From CAKKQX01 sp963734595 (GTDB taxonomy: Bacteria > Pseudomonadota > Gammaproteobacteria > Burkholderiales > SG8-41), in contig CAVTHV010000037.1 in the NCBI GenBank assembly GCA_963734595.1, forward strand, positions 186,001 to 250,000: a stretch of 64,000 nt of DNA, written 5' to 3'. Every line of letters begins with the position of its first letter. Positions within the stretch are counted from its first letter, which is position 1. A model generated the notes under the pieces. That model saw only the letters and a program-made list of their open reading frames with translations, was not told the origin of the DNA and made no database searches. Positions 19,766 to 29,163 of the stretch are shown here, one piece after another. The position numbers and the translations under genes are program-made.

Positions 19766-20785
19766 TCACACCGTCGCCACCGGCGTCACCGGCGAGCCTG
19801 CCGCACCGGGCATTCTGAGCGGCGGCGCGGTCAGCAGGAAACGGCTGCGGCGGTTTTGGCGCAGCCAGGCCGCGAGTTCCGTCAGGTACCACAGCTCGCC
19901 CAGGTGGATGCCCAGCTTGACCAGGCAGTGCTCATGCAGCGGCAGCTGCGGCCCGTGATGGCCGAGGCGCGGATCGGCACCCAGCGTGGATGATCTTTCC
20001 ACCGCGAGGTTGTCGGCGGCGATCGCCGCGACGCCGGTGTCGGCGATCCATTCGTGCAACCGCTTGTCGTAGCCGTCGAGCACGCTGCACTTCGTCTTGA
20101 TCGAGTTGTCGAGCCTGCCGTTCGCGTCGCGGATCAATTGCCCGAGGCCGGTGTGGAGGCACAGGATGTCGCCCTTCTCCACCGTCACCGCGTCGTCTTT
20201 CATCACGCGCTCGAGCATGTCCCAGGTCACGTCGATGCGCTCGTCGCCGAAATGGTGGCGCAGGTCGATCATCACCGCGCGGCCCTGCACCCCGGTCGCC
20301 GCCATTTCCGCGACGGAGAGCGCGACCGCGCCGAGTTCGCCGTAGAGGCCGCGGCCGGCGCCGTCGACAAGCCGGAAGCCGTTGTAGGACACCTTCTCGG
20401 CGACGCCGTCGCCGTCGGCATCGAACAGCGTGCCCTTGTGGGCGAAGCCGTCCCAGTGCGTCGAATATTGGGAGTAGAGCATGATCGCCTCGTCGGAACC
20501 GACGTCGGTGTAGCGCGGGTCGCTCTCCGCCATGGCAAGGTTGAAATAAACGCGGCCTTCGCGCATCACTGCATGAAATTCCGGCGGCTTGCGGAACGCA
20601 TTGAGGATGCTGCCGCCTGGCTTATCTAACGGATGCGAGAGGCAGAACACCTCGCCTGTCTTCACTTCCTTGAGCGCGGCAAGCCGCCGCCCGGCGGTCA
20701 GCAGGTTCAGCCGACCGCGTTGGTCGTCTTCGCCGAACTCGCCCCAGTTCGAGCCTGCGGGGCGGTTTTGCCAGCGCTTGGTCAT
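19766..20785 (-). CDS. Cyclase family (kynurenine formamidase-like) metallo-hydrolase
   Basis: 339-residue protein of the cyclase family (Pfam PF04199). The signature HWDGFAH supplies the metal-binding His-Asp-His set, as in kynurenine formamidase and isatin hydrolase. A second conserved part is DILCLHTGLGQLI, and HHGPQLPLHEHCLVKLGIHL carries further His residues. The length is that of the longer, cytoplasmic branch. It is probably an amide or lactone hydrolase acting on an aromatic substrate. No signal peptide. It is divergent from the GST gene at 20933. Confidence 0.9.
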   Translation of the reverse strand: MTKRWQNRPAGSNWGEFGEDDQRGRLNLLTAGRRLAALKEVKTGEVFCLSHPLDKPGGSILNAFRKPPEFHAVMREGRVYFNLAMAESDPRYTDVGSDEAIMLYSQYSTHWDGFAHKGTLFDADGDGVAEKVSYNGFRLVDGAGRGLYGELGAVALSVAEMAATGVQGRAVMIDLRHHFGDERIDVTWDMLERVMKDDAVTVEKGDILCLHTGLGQLIRDANGRLDNSIKTKCSVLDGYDKRLHEWIADTGVAAIAADNLAVERSSTLGADPRLGHHGPQLPLHEHCLVKLGIHLGELWYLTELAAWLRQNRRSRFLLTAPPLRMPGAAGSPVTPVATV

Positions 20786-20932
20786 GAGAGGCGCCCTCCT
20801 GAAAAATCGCGAGATGCAGAATTATCTCACTCCCTGCCAGCAGTGGATTGAAACATGAAGCGCCTCACTCAATCATGTAAGACATCAAGCGTTACAATGG
20901 CCCGCTTCATCATCCAGCGGGGAGCCATTCGC

Positions 20933-21568
20933 ATGCTGACACTCTATTTCAGTCCCGGCGCCTGTTCCATGGCCTCGCATATCGGCCTCGAAGAAAGCGG
21001 CGCGCCGTACGAGGAAAAACCGACCCTGCTCGCCAAGGGAGAGCAGAAGACCGACGCGTATCGCAGGATCAACCCGCGCGGCAAAGTGCCGGCGCTGAGC
21101 GTCGACGGCCGGATCATCACCGAGAACACGGCGATCCTCACTTACCTTGCGCGGCGGTTTCCGGAAAAGAAACTGCTGCCGGCCGATCCGGTCGACGAGG
21201 CGCGCTGCATCGAGACCATGGCCTGGTTTTCCAACATCGTGCATCCGTCGTACCAGCGCTACATGCGGCCCGAACGTTTTGCGGAAGGCGAAGCGGCGCA
21301 GGCGACGGTCAGGGATCTGGGACGAAAGTCGTTCTGGACCAATTGCCAGGAAATCGACACCATGCTCCAGGGAAAAGACTGGATCATGGGCAGCCAGTTC
21401 ACCGTCGCCGACGGCTACGCGCTGGTGTTTTACGGCTGGGGCGTGCGCGGCGGATTTCCGATGAACGAGCTCGGCGCTTACACGGCGTGGAAGGACCGCA
21501 TGCTGCAGCGCCCGGCGGTGCGGAAAATTCTCGACAGCGAGCAGAACGTTCTGGTCAAACCGGCCTGA
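20933..21568 (+). CDS. Glutathione S-transferase family protein
   Basis: 211-residue protein with an N-terminal thioredoxin-like domain (MLTLYFSPGACSMASHIGLE, cis-Pro in GKVPALSVDG, and ITENTAILTYLARRFP for glutathione binding) and a helical C-terminal domain (SQFTVADGYAL). The beta-class N-terminal SPGACS with catalytic Ser/Cys is present. The start is set at the ATG after GGGGAG; an upstream ATG at 20897 is possible. Another member is at 44.5 kb. The substrate is unknown. Confidence 0.92.
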   Translation: MLTLYFSPGACSMASHIGLEESGAPYEEKPTLLAKGEQKTDAYRRINPRGKVPALSVDGRIITENTAILTYLARRFPEKKLLPADPVDEARCIETMAWFSNIVHPSYQRYMRPERFAEGEAAQATVRDLGRKSFWTNCQEIDTMLQGKDWIMGSQFTVADGYALVFYGWGVRGGFPMNELGAYTAWKDRMLQRPAVRKILDSEQNVLVKPA

Positions 21569-21600
21569 GTGCAGTAAACGGCGGCTTGGAACGGCAGAAG

Positions 21601-21637
21601 AAAAATAACAATAAAAACAACGGCTTGTTGTTATTTT
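21601..21637 (+). terminator. AT-rich hairpin after GST gene
   Basis: Inverted repeat AAAATAACAA / TTGTTATTTT, about 35 bases downstream of the GST stop, with TTTT at the end of the right arm. It could act as a terminator. The loop contains a copy of the recurring CAATAAAAACAACGG element (21609-21623). Confidence 0.45.
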
Positions 21638-21832
21638 CTGCGTGCATCTTATGTTGCCTGCCGCACATAATCGCCCGGGGATAGCGGATACACTGCAATG
21701 GCGTGGGTGGTGACGGACCATTCACTCCCGCGCAGAAACGTCCTGCGGCAGTAGCCACCAAACGTTGATACCCCACAGGCGTTTCGATGCCGGCAATGGT
21801 CCGCCGCACACGCCGTCCTGAAAGGGGCCGTC

Positions 21833-22018
21833 ATGAAACGCACCGCACTTCGCGCCCAACAACGCCCGATAGCCTGGGGAGGTTTTGATTATGCCGTGCT
21901 GCACCGCGATGCCGCAGACCCGTTTGCGGATCGTGTCAGCGAAGAACCGCCCGATGCCGAGGATGAGCGCATCGAAGTGGAAGTCATCCTTCGCGGAATG
22001 AATCGCGACTCGAACTGA
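21833..22018 (+). CDS. Possible small hypothetical protein
   Basis: 61-codon reading frame with an ATG preceded by GAAAGG at a suitable distance. The product is acidic in its second half (SEEPPDAEDERIEVEVI) with no signal peptide or helix. It ends 30 bases before the phospholipase D-type gene. The family is not recognised and there is little beyond the start context to support it. Confidence 0.35.
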   Translation: MKRTALRAQQRPIAWGGFDYAVLHRDAADPFADRVSEEPPDAEDERIEVEVILRGMNRDSN

Positions 22019-22050
22019 GGAAGGCGGCGTTGTATAGAGCCCATAACATG

Positions 22051-23422
22051 ATGGCGCGGATGGCTGGCGGCGGTGTCTCTTGCCGCTCTTGCCGGATGCG
22101 GTTCGCTGCCGACCATCGTCCCCGACATGGAAACGCGCCCGGCCCAGCCCGTTCAACTCGAGGGCGCGCACGGCCCGCTTTCTGCCCGGCAAAGCAAGGC
22201 GATTCTCGACCGGCTCAAGAGCCGCGGCGACGAGACCAACATCTTCGACCGGCATCTGGCGCTGGAAGAGGCCATCGTCGGGAGCCCGCTGGTGGTGGGC
22301 AACAAGGTGGTCCTGCTGCAGGACGGGCCCGCGACCTTTCAGGCCATGTTCACCGCCATCCTCGATGCAAAAGACCATATCAACATGGAAAGCTACATCA
22401 TCGAAGACGATGAGGTGGGCAATCGCTTTGCGGACGCGCTGATCGAAAAGCAGGCCCAGGGCGTGCAGGTCAATCTGATCTACGACAGCGTGGGGTCGAT
22501 CGGCACGCCCAGGGAATTCTTCAAGCGTCTCACCGACAGCGGCATCCGGGTCCTGGAGTACAACCCCATCAACCCGCTGACCGCAAAAAAGGGCTGGGAC
22601 GTCAATCAGCGCGATCACCGCAAGCTGTTGATCGTCGATGGCCGGACCGCGTTCCTCGGCGGGATCAACATCAGCAGCGTTTATTCCGGCGGATCGTTCA
22701 GTCCGCGATCCAGGCAGCGGGCCGATGGCACCCCGCCCTGGCGCGATACCCAGATGCAGGTGGACGGGCCGGTCGTCGGCGAGTTCCAGAAACTGTTTCT
22801 CGCGACCTGGGAGAAGCAAAAGGGCGAACCGCTCGCGCCGCGGGACTATTTCCCGCAGCTCAGCAACAAGGGCATGGAGGTCGTGCGCGCCATCGGCAGT
22901 TCGCCCGATGAACCCTACAGCCTGATTTACGCGACGCTGCTTTCAGCCATCGGCAGCGCCGAAACCGGCGTGTATCTGACGAACGCCTATTTCGTCCCCG
23001 ATCCGCAGTTGCTCGCCGCGCTCAAGGACGCCGCACAGCGCGGCGTGGACGTGAAAATCATCCTGCCGAGCTACTCCGATTCCTGGCTGGTGTTGGCGGC
23101 GGGACGTTCTTTCTATACCGAGCTGCTGGACGCAGGAGTAAAAATCTACGAGCGGCGCGATGCGCTGCTGCACTCCAAGACCGCGCTCGTCGACGGCGTG
23201 TGGTCGACCATCGGATCGACCAACCTCGACTGGCGCAGCTTCCTCTACAACGACGAGGTCAACGCCACCATCCTGGGGCAGGAATTCGGCGCGCAGATGC
23301 AGGCCATGTTCGACAGGGACCTCGCCTCTTCCAATCCCATCACGCTCGAACAATGGAATCAGCGTTCGATCGGCATGCGCCTGAAAGAAATGACCGCGCG
23401 GCTATGGCAATACGGGCTTTAG
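22051..23422 (+). CDS. Cardiolipin synthase-like phospholipase D protein (lipoprotein)
   Basis: Protein of about 456 residues with two HKD motifs (DHRKLLIVDG and LLHSKTALVDG), each followed by the usual Gly/Ser-Asn segment (GGINI, GSTNLD), as in bacterial cardiolipin synthases that join two phosphatidylglycerols. Removing one extra A near 22060 gives an N-terminus MARWLAAVSLAALAGCGS with a lipobox, so it is probably a membrane-anchored lipoprotein instead of having two TM helices as ClsA does. It is followed by an exported protein gene on the same strand. Confidence 0.87.
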
Positions 23423-23484
23423 GCCCCATATGTTTGCTTTCCGCTCCGACACAGCGACTGTCCAGTTAATTGACCGACGGCGGC

Positions 23485-24435
23485 ATGGTTATAAATAAAT
23501 CATCGGGAATCAAAGCACTGCGGGTACCGGCGCGGCTTTTTGCGGTCGCGCTGGTGTGCCTGGGCGCGGGCATTGCCCATGCCGGCGAGGCAGACGCCGA
23601 TTCGGCCGCATCGCTGCGCGCCAGGTACGGCGCATTGCGGGATCAACTCAGCCACAACCAGTTCCAGCGGCCGCTTTACATGGACTCCAGCGAGACCCAG
23701 GGGAGCGTGACGGGCGACATTTATGCGGTCGTCGATTACCCGTTTGCGACCGCCGGCGCGGCGCTCGACGGGCCGGCCCGCTGGTGCGACATTCTGAGCT
23801 TGCATCTCAATATCAAATACTGCCGCGCTTCAGCTTCCAGCCAGGGAAGCATCCTCAACGTCAATATCGGCAGGAAACACGACCAGCCGCTGGCCGACGC
23901 TTACCGGGTGGACTTTGCATATCGTGTCGCTGCCGAAACTCCGGACTACCTGAAGGTGCGGCTGAACGCAGACGCGGGGCCGCTCAACACGCACGACTAC
24001 CGGATCATGCTCGAGGCGGCCCCTTTGGAAAGCGGAGCGACGTTCATCCACCTCAGGTATTCGTATGCCTATGGCCTTGCCGGGCGGCTTGCGATGCAGG
24101 CCTACCTCGGCACGATCGGGAGCGACAAGGTGGGGTTCACCGTCGTCGGCAGACAATCCGACGGCCGGCCTCTTCATGTCGGCGGAATGCGCGGCGTGGT
24201 GGAACGCAACACCATGCGCTATTACCTCGCAATCGAAGCCTTTCTCGGCGCGTTGTCCGCACCGCCGCAGGCGCGGCTCGAAAAACGCCTTCATGACTGG
24301 TTTGCGGCCGTCGAGCGTTATCCGCTCCAACTGCATGAAATGGAACAGGCCGAGTACCTCGACATGAAACGCCGGGAATATTCGCGGCAGCAGACCAAGA
24401 CCCTGGCGACCACGGGGCTGGCGCCGGTCCACTGA
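23485..24435 (+). CDS. Exported protein of unknown function
   Basis: 316 residues with a signal peptide ending near GAGIAHAGEA (about residue 36). The mature protein is a mixed alpha/beta domain with conserved-looking segments DIYAVVDYPFATA, RWCDILSLHLNIKYC (possible disulfide pair) and LEAAPLESGATFIHLRYSYA. The pattern resembles a START/SRPBCC-like periplasmic domain, but this is a guess. It lies 62 bp downstream of the phospholipase D-type gene, so the two may be cotranscribed and act on the envelope. Confidence 0.7.
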   Translation: MVINKSSGIKALRVPARLFAVALVCLGAGIAHAGEADADSAASLRARYGALRDQLSHNQFQRPLYMDSSETQGSVTGDIYAVVDYPFATAGAALDGPARWCDILSLHLNIKYCRASASSQGSILNVNIGRKHDQPLADAYRVDFAYRVAAETPDYLKVRLNADAGPLNTHDYRIMLEAAPLESGATFIHLRYSYAYGLAGRLAMQAYLGTIGSDKVGFTVVGRQSDGRPLHVGGMRGVVERNTMRYYLAIEAFLGALSAPPQARLEKRLHDWFAAVERYPLQLHEMEQAEYLDMKRREYSRQQTKTLATTGLAPVH

Positions 24436-24438
24436 CGA

Positions 24439-24509
24439 TCGGTCATTCCTTCGGCTTTCACCCCCGGTCACTGATCACCGGTCGCTTCTCACCGGTCACC
24501 GTTCACCGT
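24439..24509. repeat. GGTCACCG-type intergenic array
   Basis: Units such as GGTCACTGATCACCGGTC between two convergent genes. On the minus strand the array starts immediately after the amidohydrolase TAA and reads ACGGTGAACGGTGACCGGTG, with TGA triplets in all three frames within 45 bases. Confidence 0.65.
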
Positions 24510-25592
24510 TTACAACGGCTTGATCCCCAGCAGCTTCGCCGCGGTCTCGCCCAGCATCGCCCTGCGCTCGTCGTCGCTGAAGCCCGGCGCGTTGAGGATG
24601 TGGTCCACCGATCCGCTCTGCCACGGAATCGGATGGTCGGTGCCGATGACGAGCTGGCTCGCGCCGACTTCCGCGGCCAGGTGCCGCAGCGCCTCGGAGG
24701 TGAAGACGAGCGTGTCGAAATACATCTGCCGCAGGTATTCGGTCGGCTTTTTCTTCAGCTTGACGCCCGTGTCCATTTCCGGCGCGACGCGCAGACAGTT
24801 GTCCGACCGCGGCGCGTAGGACGGCAGGAAGCCGCCGCCGTGGGCCGAGCAGATCTTGAGCCCGGGAAAGCGGTCGAGCGTGCCCTCGAAGATCAGGTGC
24901 GAGAGCGCGATCGTGGTGTCGAGCGGGTTGCCGATGGTGTTGGCGAGCCAGCCGTTGCCCTTGAATCGCTTCGCGAGTTCCGGCGTGCTCTGCGGATGGA
25001 TGAAGATCAGCACGCCGAGCTCCTCCGCCTTCGCCCAGAACGGGTGGAACTTCGGATCGGAAAACTCCGCGCCGGCGACGCTCGCGCCGACCGCCGCGCC
25101 GCGCAACCCGAGCTTCTTGACGCCATGCTCGAGCTGCTGGACCGCGAGGTCCGGGTACTGCAGCGCCACCGACGCAAAGGCGACGAAGCGGTCGGGGTAC
25201 GTCGCGCAGAATCTCGGCGAGCTTCTCGTTCTGGATCCTGATGACCTCGGCTCGCGACGTCGCGCTCCGCCTTGTACCAGAACGGATTGATGCTGAGCGC
25301 CTCGACGTCGATGCCCTGCTCGTCCATCTCGCGCGATGCGCCGCGCGCCGACTTCGCCGATCCCCGGCCCGCGCTGGTCTTCAAGCTTGAGGCCCATCAG
25401 CGCCAGCGCCTCCGGTATCACGCAGTGCGCGTGCACGTCGATGGTCTTCACGCGGCGGCCGTTCACCACCACCTGGCGGCGCCGGCCGCCGCCCGGCTGC
25501 GCCTGCGCGGCATTGGTTACGCTGCAACCGGTAAACGCTATGCCGTCGGTTGCGCCGGCGACATTCTGGATCGACTCGTTTCGGGTGGACAT
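24510..25592 (-). CDS. Amidohydrolase (ACMSD-like, TIM barrel), three frameshifts
   Basis: About 360 residues of the amidohydrolase-2 family that includes aminocarboxymuconate semialdehyde decarboxylase. The metal motif is IDVHAHCVIPE, later ligands are His in FIHPQSTPEL and CSAHGGGFLPSYAPR, and the Asp is in VIGTDHPIPW. Extra bases near 25338, 25250 and 25200 break the frame; the corrected order runs EMDEQGIDVEALSINPFWYK, then AEILRDYPDRFVAFASVALQ. An N-terminal hydrophobic GIAFTGCSV stretch could be a degenerate export signal. A homolog lies at 62-63 kb. The substrate is unknown, probably a ring-cleavage product. Confidence 0.85.
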   Translation of the reverse strand: MSTRNESIQNVAGATDGIAFTGCSVTNAAQAQPGGGRRRQVVVNGRRVKTIDVHAHCVIPEALALMGLKLEDQRGPGIGEVGARRIARDGRAGHRRRGAQHQSVLVQGGARRREPRSSGSRTRSSPRFCATYPDRFVAFASVALQYPDLAVQQLEHGVKKLGLRGAAVGASVAGAEFSDPKFHPFWAKAEELGVLIFIHPQSTPELAKRFKGNGWLANTIGNPLDTTIALSHLIFEGTLDRFPGLKICSAHGGGFLPSYAPRSDNCLRVAPEMDTGVKLKKKPTEYLRQMYFDTLVFTSEALRHLAAEVGASQLVIGTDHPIPWQSGSVDHILNAPGFSDDERRAMLGETAAKLLGIKPL

Positions 25593-25713
25593 CTTCTCTT
25601 CCTTGGATTGGGTGGACGTGATGGCTTTATTCCGCCATGTTTTTTGATGCGATCGTAGCGTGCAGGATTATGGCACAGCACCGGCACGCCAAGAAAGCCG
25701 CAACCCGCGCTTT

Positions 25714-25753
25714 TCAATCACTGAATTACTCAATCACTCAATCACTGATTCAT
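25714..25753. repeat. TCAATCACT intergenic array
   Basis: Repeats of TCAATCACT/GAATTACT. On the minus strand the array overlaps the TGA of the hydroxyacid dehydrogenase gene and continues TTGAGTGATTGAGTAATTCA, with stop triplets in all three frames within 26 bases. Confidence 0.65.
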
Positions 25754-26731
25754 TAACGGCCTGAACACTTCCGGATTCAGGAAGTTTTGCGCATCGTAAA
25801 TCTCGCCGCGCAGATAACTGACGATGTTATTCGCCGCGATGGTGCCCATCTGGGCCGCGGCGCCCGTCGTGGACGGGGCGATGTGCGGCGTGCAGATCAC
25901 ATTGGGCATGGAAAACAACGGGTTCGCGGGATCGGGGGGCTCCACGGCGAAGGTGTCGAGGCCGGCGCCGGCCAGCCGCCCGCTTTTCAGCGCGGCAATA
26001 AGCGCGGCCTCGTCGATCAGCCTGCCGCGCGCGGTATTGATGAGCAGCGCGCCGGGCTTCATCATCTGTAATTGCTTTTCTCCGATCATGCCTCTGGTCT
26101 GGTCGGTCAGCGGGCAGTGCAGGCTCAGGATGTCGACGCGGCCGAGCAGCCGCTCCAGGTTTTCTTCGCGTTCCATGCCCTGCGGCGGCTCGAAGCGGGA
26201 ACGCGAGTAAATCACGACGCGCGCGCCGCAGGCGCCCGCCAGCCGCGCCGTCCTCTGGCCGATGTGTCCGTAGCCGACGATGCCGACGGTGCGGTCGCGG
26301 AAATCGCGCACCAGGTACGCCGGGTCTTTCCAGACGCCCTTGCGCAATTCGCGGTCGAACCGCGGCAACTCCCGCGCGAGGCTCAACATGAGCGCAAGCG
26401 CGTGCTCGGCAACTGCGTCGGCATTGGCGCCGCTGGTTATCATCAGCGCGATGCCGCGTGCCGTTGCGGCTTCGATGTCGACGGAATCGACGCCCGCGCC
26501 ATACTTGGAGATGATTTTCAGGTCGCCGGCGGCGGCGAGCACGGCCGCCGTAAAGGGCGCCGGCCCGCGCAGAATGGCGGCGGTGATCCTGTGGCGCGCA
26601 AACTGCGCCAGCATCGCCGCCTCGGTGACCGGGCCCTCCATGAATACGAGTTCGGCACCGGCATCGCGCAGAATTTTCTGGCCCAGTTCCGACATCGCCG
26701 ATGAAGTGATCAGGACGACGGGTTTGCTCAT
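25742..26731 (-). CDS. D-2-hydroxyacid dehydrogenase family protein
   Basis: 329-residue NAD(P)-dependent dehydrogenase of the phosphoglycerate/glycerate dehydrogenase group. The Rossmann motif is TVGIVGYGHIGQRTA, with the substrate-binding ISKYGAGVDSVD, catalytic Arg in NTARGRLID, Glu in GLDTFAVEPP and His in CTPHIAPST. The length is complete without an ACT domain, so a role in serine synthesis is less likely than reduction of a glyoxylate- or hydroxypyruvate-type acid. It is divergent from the alpha/beta hydrolase at 26815. Confidence 0.93.
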   Translation of the reverse strand: MSKPVVLITSSAMSELGQKILRDAGAELVFMEGPVTEAAMLAQFARHRITAAILRGPAPFTAAVLAAAGDLKIISKYGAGVDSVDIEAATARGIALMITSGANADAVAEHALALMLSLARELPRFDRELRKGVWKDPAYLVRDFRDRTVGIVGYGHIGQRTARLAGACGARVVIYSRSRFEPPQGMEREENLERLLGRVDILSLHCPLTDQTRGMIGEKQLQMMKPGALLINTARGRLIDEAALIAALKSGRLAGAGLDTFAVEPPDPANPLFSMPNVICTPHIAPSTTGAAAQMGTIAANNIVSYLRGEIYDAQNFLNPEVFRPLMNQ

Positions 26732-26814
26732 GACTGCATTGACCTATGCGCGGGATTTTTTCAGAAGCGGCGATGATGATATGCTCGCGGCTGCATGTCA
26801 AAGGGAGGATCAGG

Positions 26815-27678
26815 ATGACGCTCGCTTACAACCCCGCCAATAAATTCGAGATCAAGGTTTGGGACATCGAGTTCCGCCGCACGCCGAAACGCACGCTGAT
26901 GGCCCGCATCTATCAACCGCAGGGCGCGGGGCCGTTCCCGGTGCTCCTGGATTTGCACGGCGGCGCCTGGAACAACAAGGACCGCCTGGCCAATGTGCCG
27001 ATGGATGAAGCCGTTGCGAAAAGCGGCATGCTCGTGGTCGCCGTCGACCTGACGCTGGCGCCCGAGGCGCCGTACCCGGCTTCGGTGCAGGACGCGAACT
27101 ATGCCGTGCGCTGGCTCAAGCACCGGGCGCAAGAATGGAACGGCGATCCTGCCAACCTCGGCGTGCTCGGCAGCTCCAGCGGCGGCCATATCGCCCAGCT
27201 GCTCGGCATGCGCCCGCGCGATGCGCGCTACAACGCGATCCCCCTGCCCGAAGCGCCGAAGCTCGACGCAACGCTGGCCTATGTCGCAACGCGCTCGCCG
27301 ATCAGCGATCCGTACGCGCGCTACCTGCAGGCGGAGAAAATGAAGCGCGCGGACATGATGAACAAATCGAAGACCTACTTCAATCCGGAGGAGCTGGTCC
27401 ACGAAGGCAATCCGCAGGAGATGCTCGACCGCCGCGAAGCGGTCACGCTGCTGCCGATGCTGATCATGCAGGGCGGGGCCGACGACAACGTGATTGCGCC
27501 GATCCAGGAAAAATTCGCCGCGAGCTACCGGGCGGCCGGCGGCGAATGCCGGCTGGAAGTCTTCGCCGGCTGCGAACACGAGTGGGTCAAGGATCCGGGC
27601 CCGGACACCGACCGTGCCCACGAAATGGTCAAGGCCTTCATCGCGCACCAGTTGCAGGCGCTACGCCGCGCGGCGTGA
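26815..27678 (+). CDS. Alpha/beta hydrolase (esterase/lipase, HSL-like)
   Basis: 287-residue carboxylesterase-type hydrolase. The oxyanion motif is LLDLHGGAWNN, the nucleophile elbow LGSSSGGHIAQ, the acid Asp in QGGADDNVIAP and the His in GCEHEWVKDPG. The start ATG follows GGGAGG. It resembles polyester or acetyl esterases (BD-FAE type). It is divergent from a hydroxyacid dehydrogenase and convergent with a YciI-like gene across a repeat array. Confidence 0.9.
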   Translation: MTLAYNPANKFEIKVWDIEFRRTPKRTLMARIYQPQGAGPFPVLLDLHGGAWNNKDRLANVPMDEAVAKSGMLVVAVDLTLAPEAPYPASVQDANYAVRWLKHRAQEWNGDPANLGVLGSSSGGHIAQLLGMRPRDARYNAIPLPEAPKLDATLAYVATRSPISDPYARYLQAEKMKRADMMNKSKTYFNPEELVHEGNPQEMLDRREAVTLLPMLIMQGGADDNVIAPIQEKFAASYRAAGGECRLEVFAGCEHEWVKDPGPDTDRAHEMVKAFIAHQLQALRRAA

Positions 27679-27712
27679 CGGGTGAGCGGAAGAGAAAACG
27701 GTTTTTATCCTC

Positions 27713-27747
27713 CCCCGCTCACTGGTCACTGGTCACTGGTCACTGAA
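27713..27747. repeat. GGTCACT heptamer array
   Basis: Near-perfect tandem heptamer GGTCACT (four units) between convergent stops. On the minus strand it starts 2-3 bases after the YciI-like stop; its CAGTGAC units put TGA at offsets 6, 13, 20 and 27, thus in all three frames. Confidence 0.7.
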
Positions 27748-28050
27748 TCAGGCGCCTTCCGCCGCGCCGGGATTCCACTGCCCCTTGCGCATGCGCGTGA
27801 TCGTGATGCTCTTGAACACGCCGTTCTGCGTGAACGGGTCACCGTCGGAAAAAGCCTTGGCTTCGGCGCGGCTGTTCACGTTGATGAGGAACAGGCTGCC
27901 GATGGCCTCGGTGCCGTCATCGTTTTGCGTCGGACCGGAGAGCACCAGGATGTCTTTCCGGCTTTGCAGGTAATCGCGGTGCGGTTGCAGCACCGAAGCG
28001 CGGATCGCGGCGGTGTCCGGCTTGTCAACGCAAAGAATGGTCCAGAGCAT
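27748..28050 (-). CDS. YciI-like protein
   Basis: 100-residue dimeric alpha-beta barrel protein of the YciI/YCII family. It starts MLWTILCVDKPD, with the characteristic His in LQPHRDYLQSRKD and Asp in FSDGDPFTQNGVF (the GDP-F motif) that form the putative active site. Family members include muconolactone isomerase-like enzymes, but most have no known reaction. It is a single gene. Confidence 0.88.
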   Translation of the reverse strand: MLWTILCVDKPDTAAIRASVLQPHRDYLQSRKDILVLSGPTQNDDGTEAIGSLFLINVNSRAEAKAFSDGDPFTQNGVFKSITITRMRKGQWNPGAAEGA

Positions 28051-28236
28051 GGGGCAAGTCTCCCTTTGATTTAGATTGTCGCGCGTGGCGCCGCCTGTGC
28101 AGCGGAGGACTTATGATATTGCATTTCGCCGCATCAACGACAACATCAAAAATTGAACCAATTCGCTGTTTGTGATCGAAGTGTTACCCTGCCCGGTTTT
28201 CCGCACCCTCCGACCATGGTCCACTTCGAGTAACCG

Positions 28237-29113
28237 ATGAACGGCTGGCCCGACGCATCCCGCAACAGGCGCGACGGCGTGACGATACCCACCATCTGGG
28301 TGGCGGTCGCGCTGTCGGTGCTCGTGCACATTGCGGCGCTGTGGGAGTTGTGGCCGCACCTGAACCTGCTGCCGCTCACAAAATCCGAGGTCGGCGACGC
28401 CAGCAGCCCGTTGACCGTGCGTCTCACGCCCCTGCCCGGGCCTGCGCCAGTGCCGGAAGCCTTGCTGGCGCCACAGTCACGGCCGTCGCCCGATTCCGAG
28501 GCGCGGCGCCGCCGTCCGCCGAAGACACCGCGGCGGCCCCCGCCGCCGGTCATGGCGCTCAACCGGCCTGCACCCGAAGTCCCCGCGCCGCCGCCTGTCG
28601 CCACGCCGGCCGTCCCGCCCGCTCCTGTTGCCGACGATATGGCGTCGTTCATCGCGGCGAGACGGCGCGCCCGCGGCGAACCGGCTCTTCGACAGCGCAC
28701 CGAGTGCGCCGCCGGCCGACGACGATGCGCGCAGCAAACGCATCGTCGCCGCCAACCTTGCCTCGCAGAGCCCGACGACGTTTGGCTACGATCCGGCCCA
28801 GGGCGGCGGCATGTTCCAGATCGAGCGCATGGGCTATGACGATGCCGAGTTCCTGTTCTTCGGCTGGAACAAGGAGATCCGCCGCAAAACGAAACAACTG
28901 ATCACGGTGCGCAAAGGCGACAACAGCGACATGCGCATCGCGGTGGTCCGCAAAATGATCGCCATCATCCGCGAGCACGAGCAGGGGGATTTTCTCTGGG
29001 AGTCGCAGCGCCTGGGCCGCGACGTGACGCTGTCCGCCCGCGCGAGGGACAACGCGGGACTCGAGGAATTCCTGATGCGCGAATTTTTCCCCGACACGCG
29101 GCCCTCGAGGTGA
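28237..29113 (+). CDS. TonB-like, proline-rich single-pass membrane protein (frameshifted)
   Basis: About 290 residues: short cytoplasmic N-terminus, one TM helix (WVAVALSVLVHIAALWEL, about 20-38), a long Pro/Ala-rich periplasmic spacer (RRPPPPVMALNRPAPEVPAP) and a C-terminal domain (MFQIERMGYDDAEFLFFGWN). The layout is that of TonB/TolA energy transducers, but the C-terminal domain does not look like TonB and no ExbBD genes are near. One extra base near 28678 shifts the frame between ARRRARG and RLFDSAPSAPP. Probably intact in the organism; function unknown. Confidence 0.7.
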
Positions 29114-29163
29114 CGCGAGCCAAAAAAGGCGGAGCACCCGTGGAACTGTGAACGCGGCTCCGG

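Noticed and set aside
27713..27747. CRISPR-like array
   Set aside because: The units are 7 bases with no spacers; it is a plain tandem repeat, like the other arrays here.
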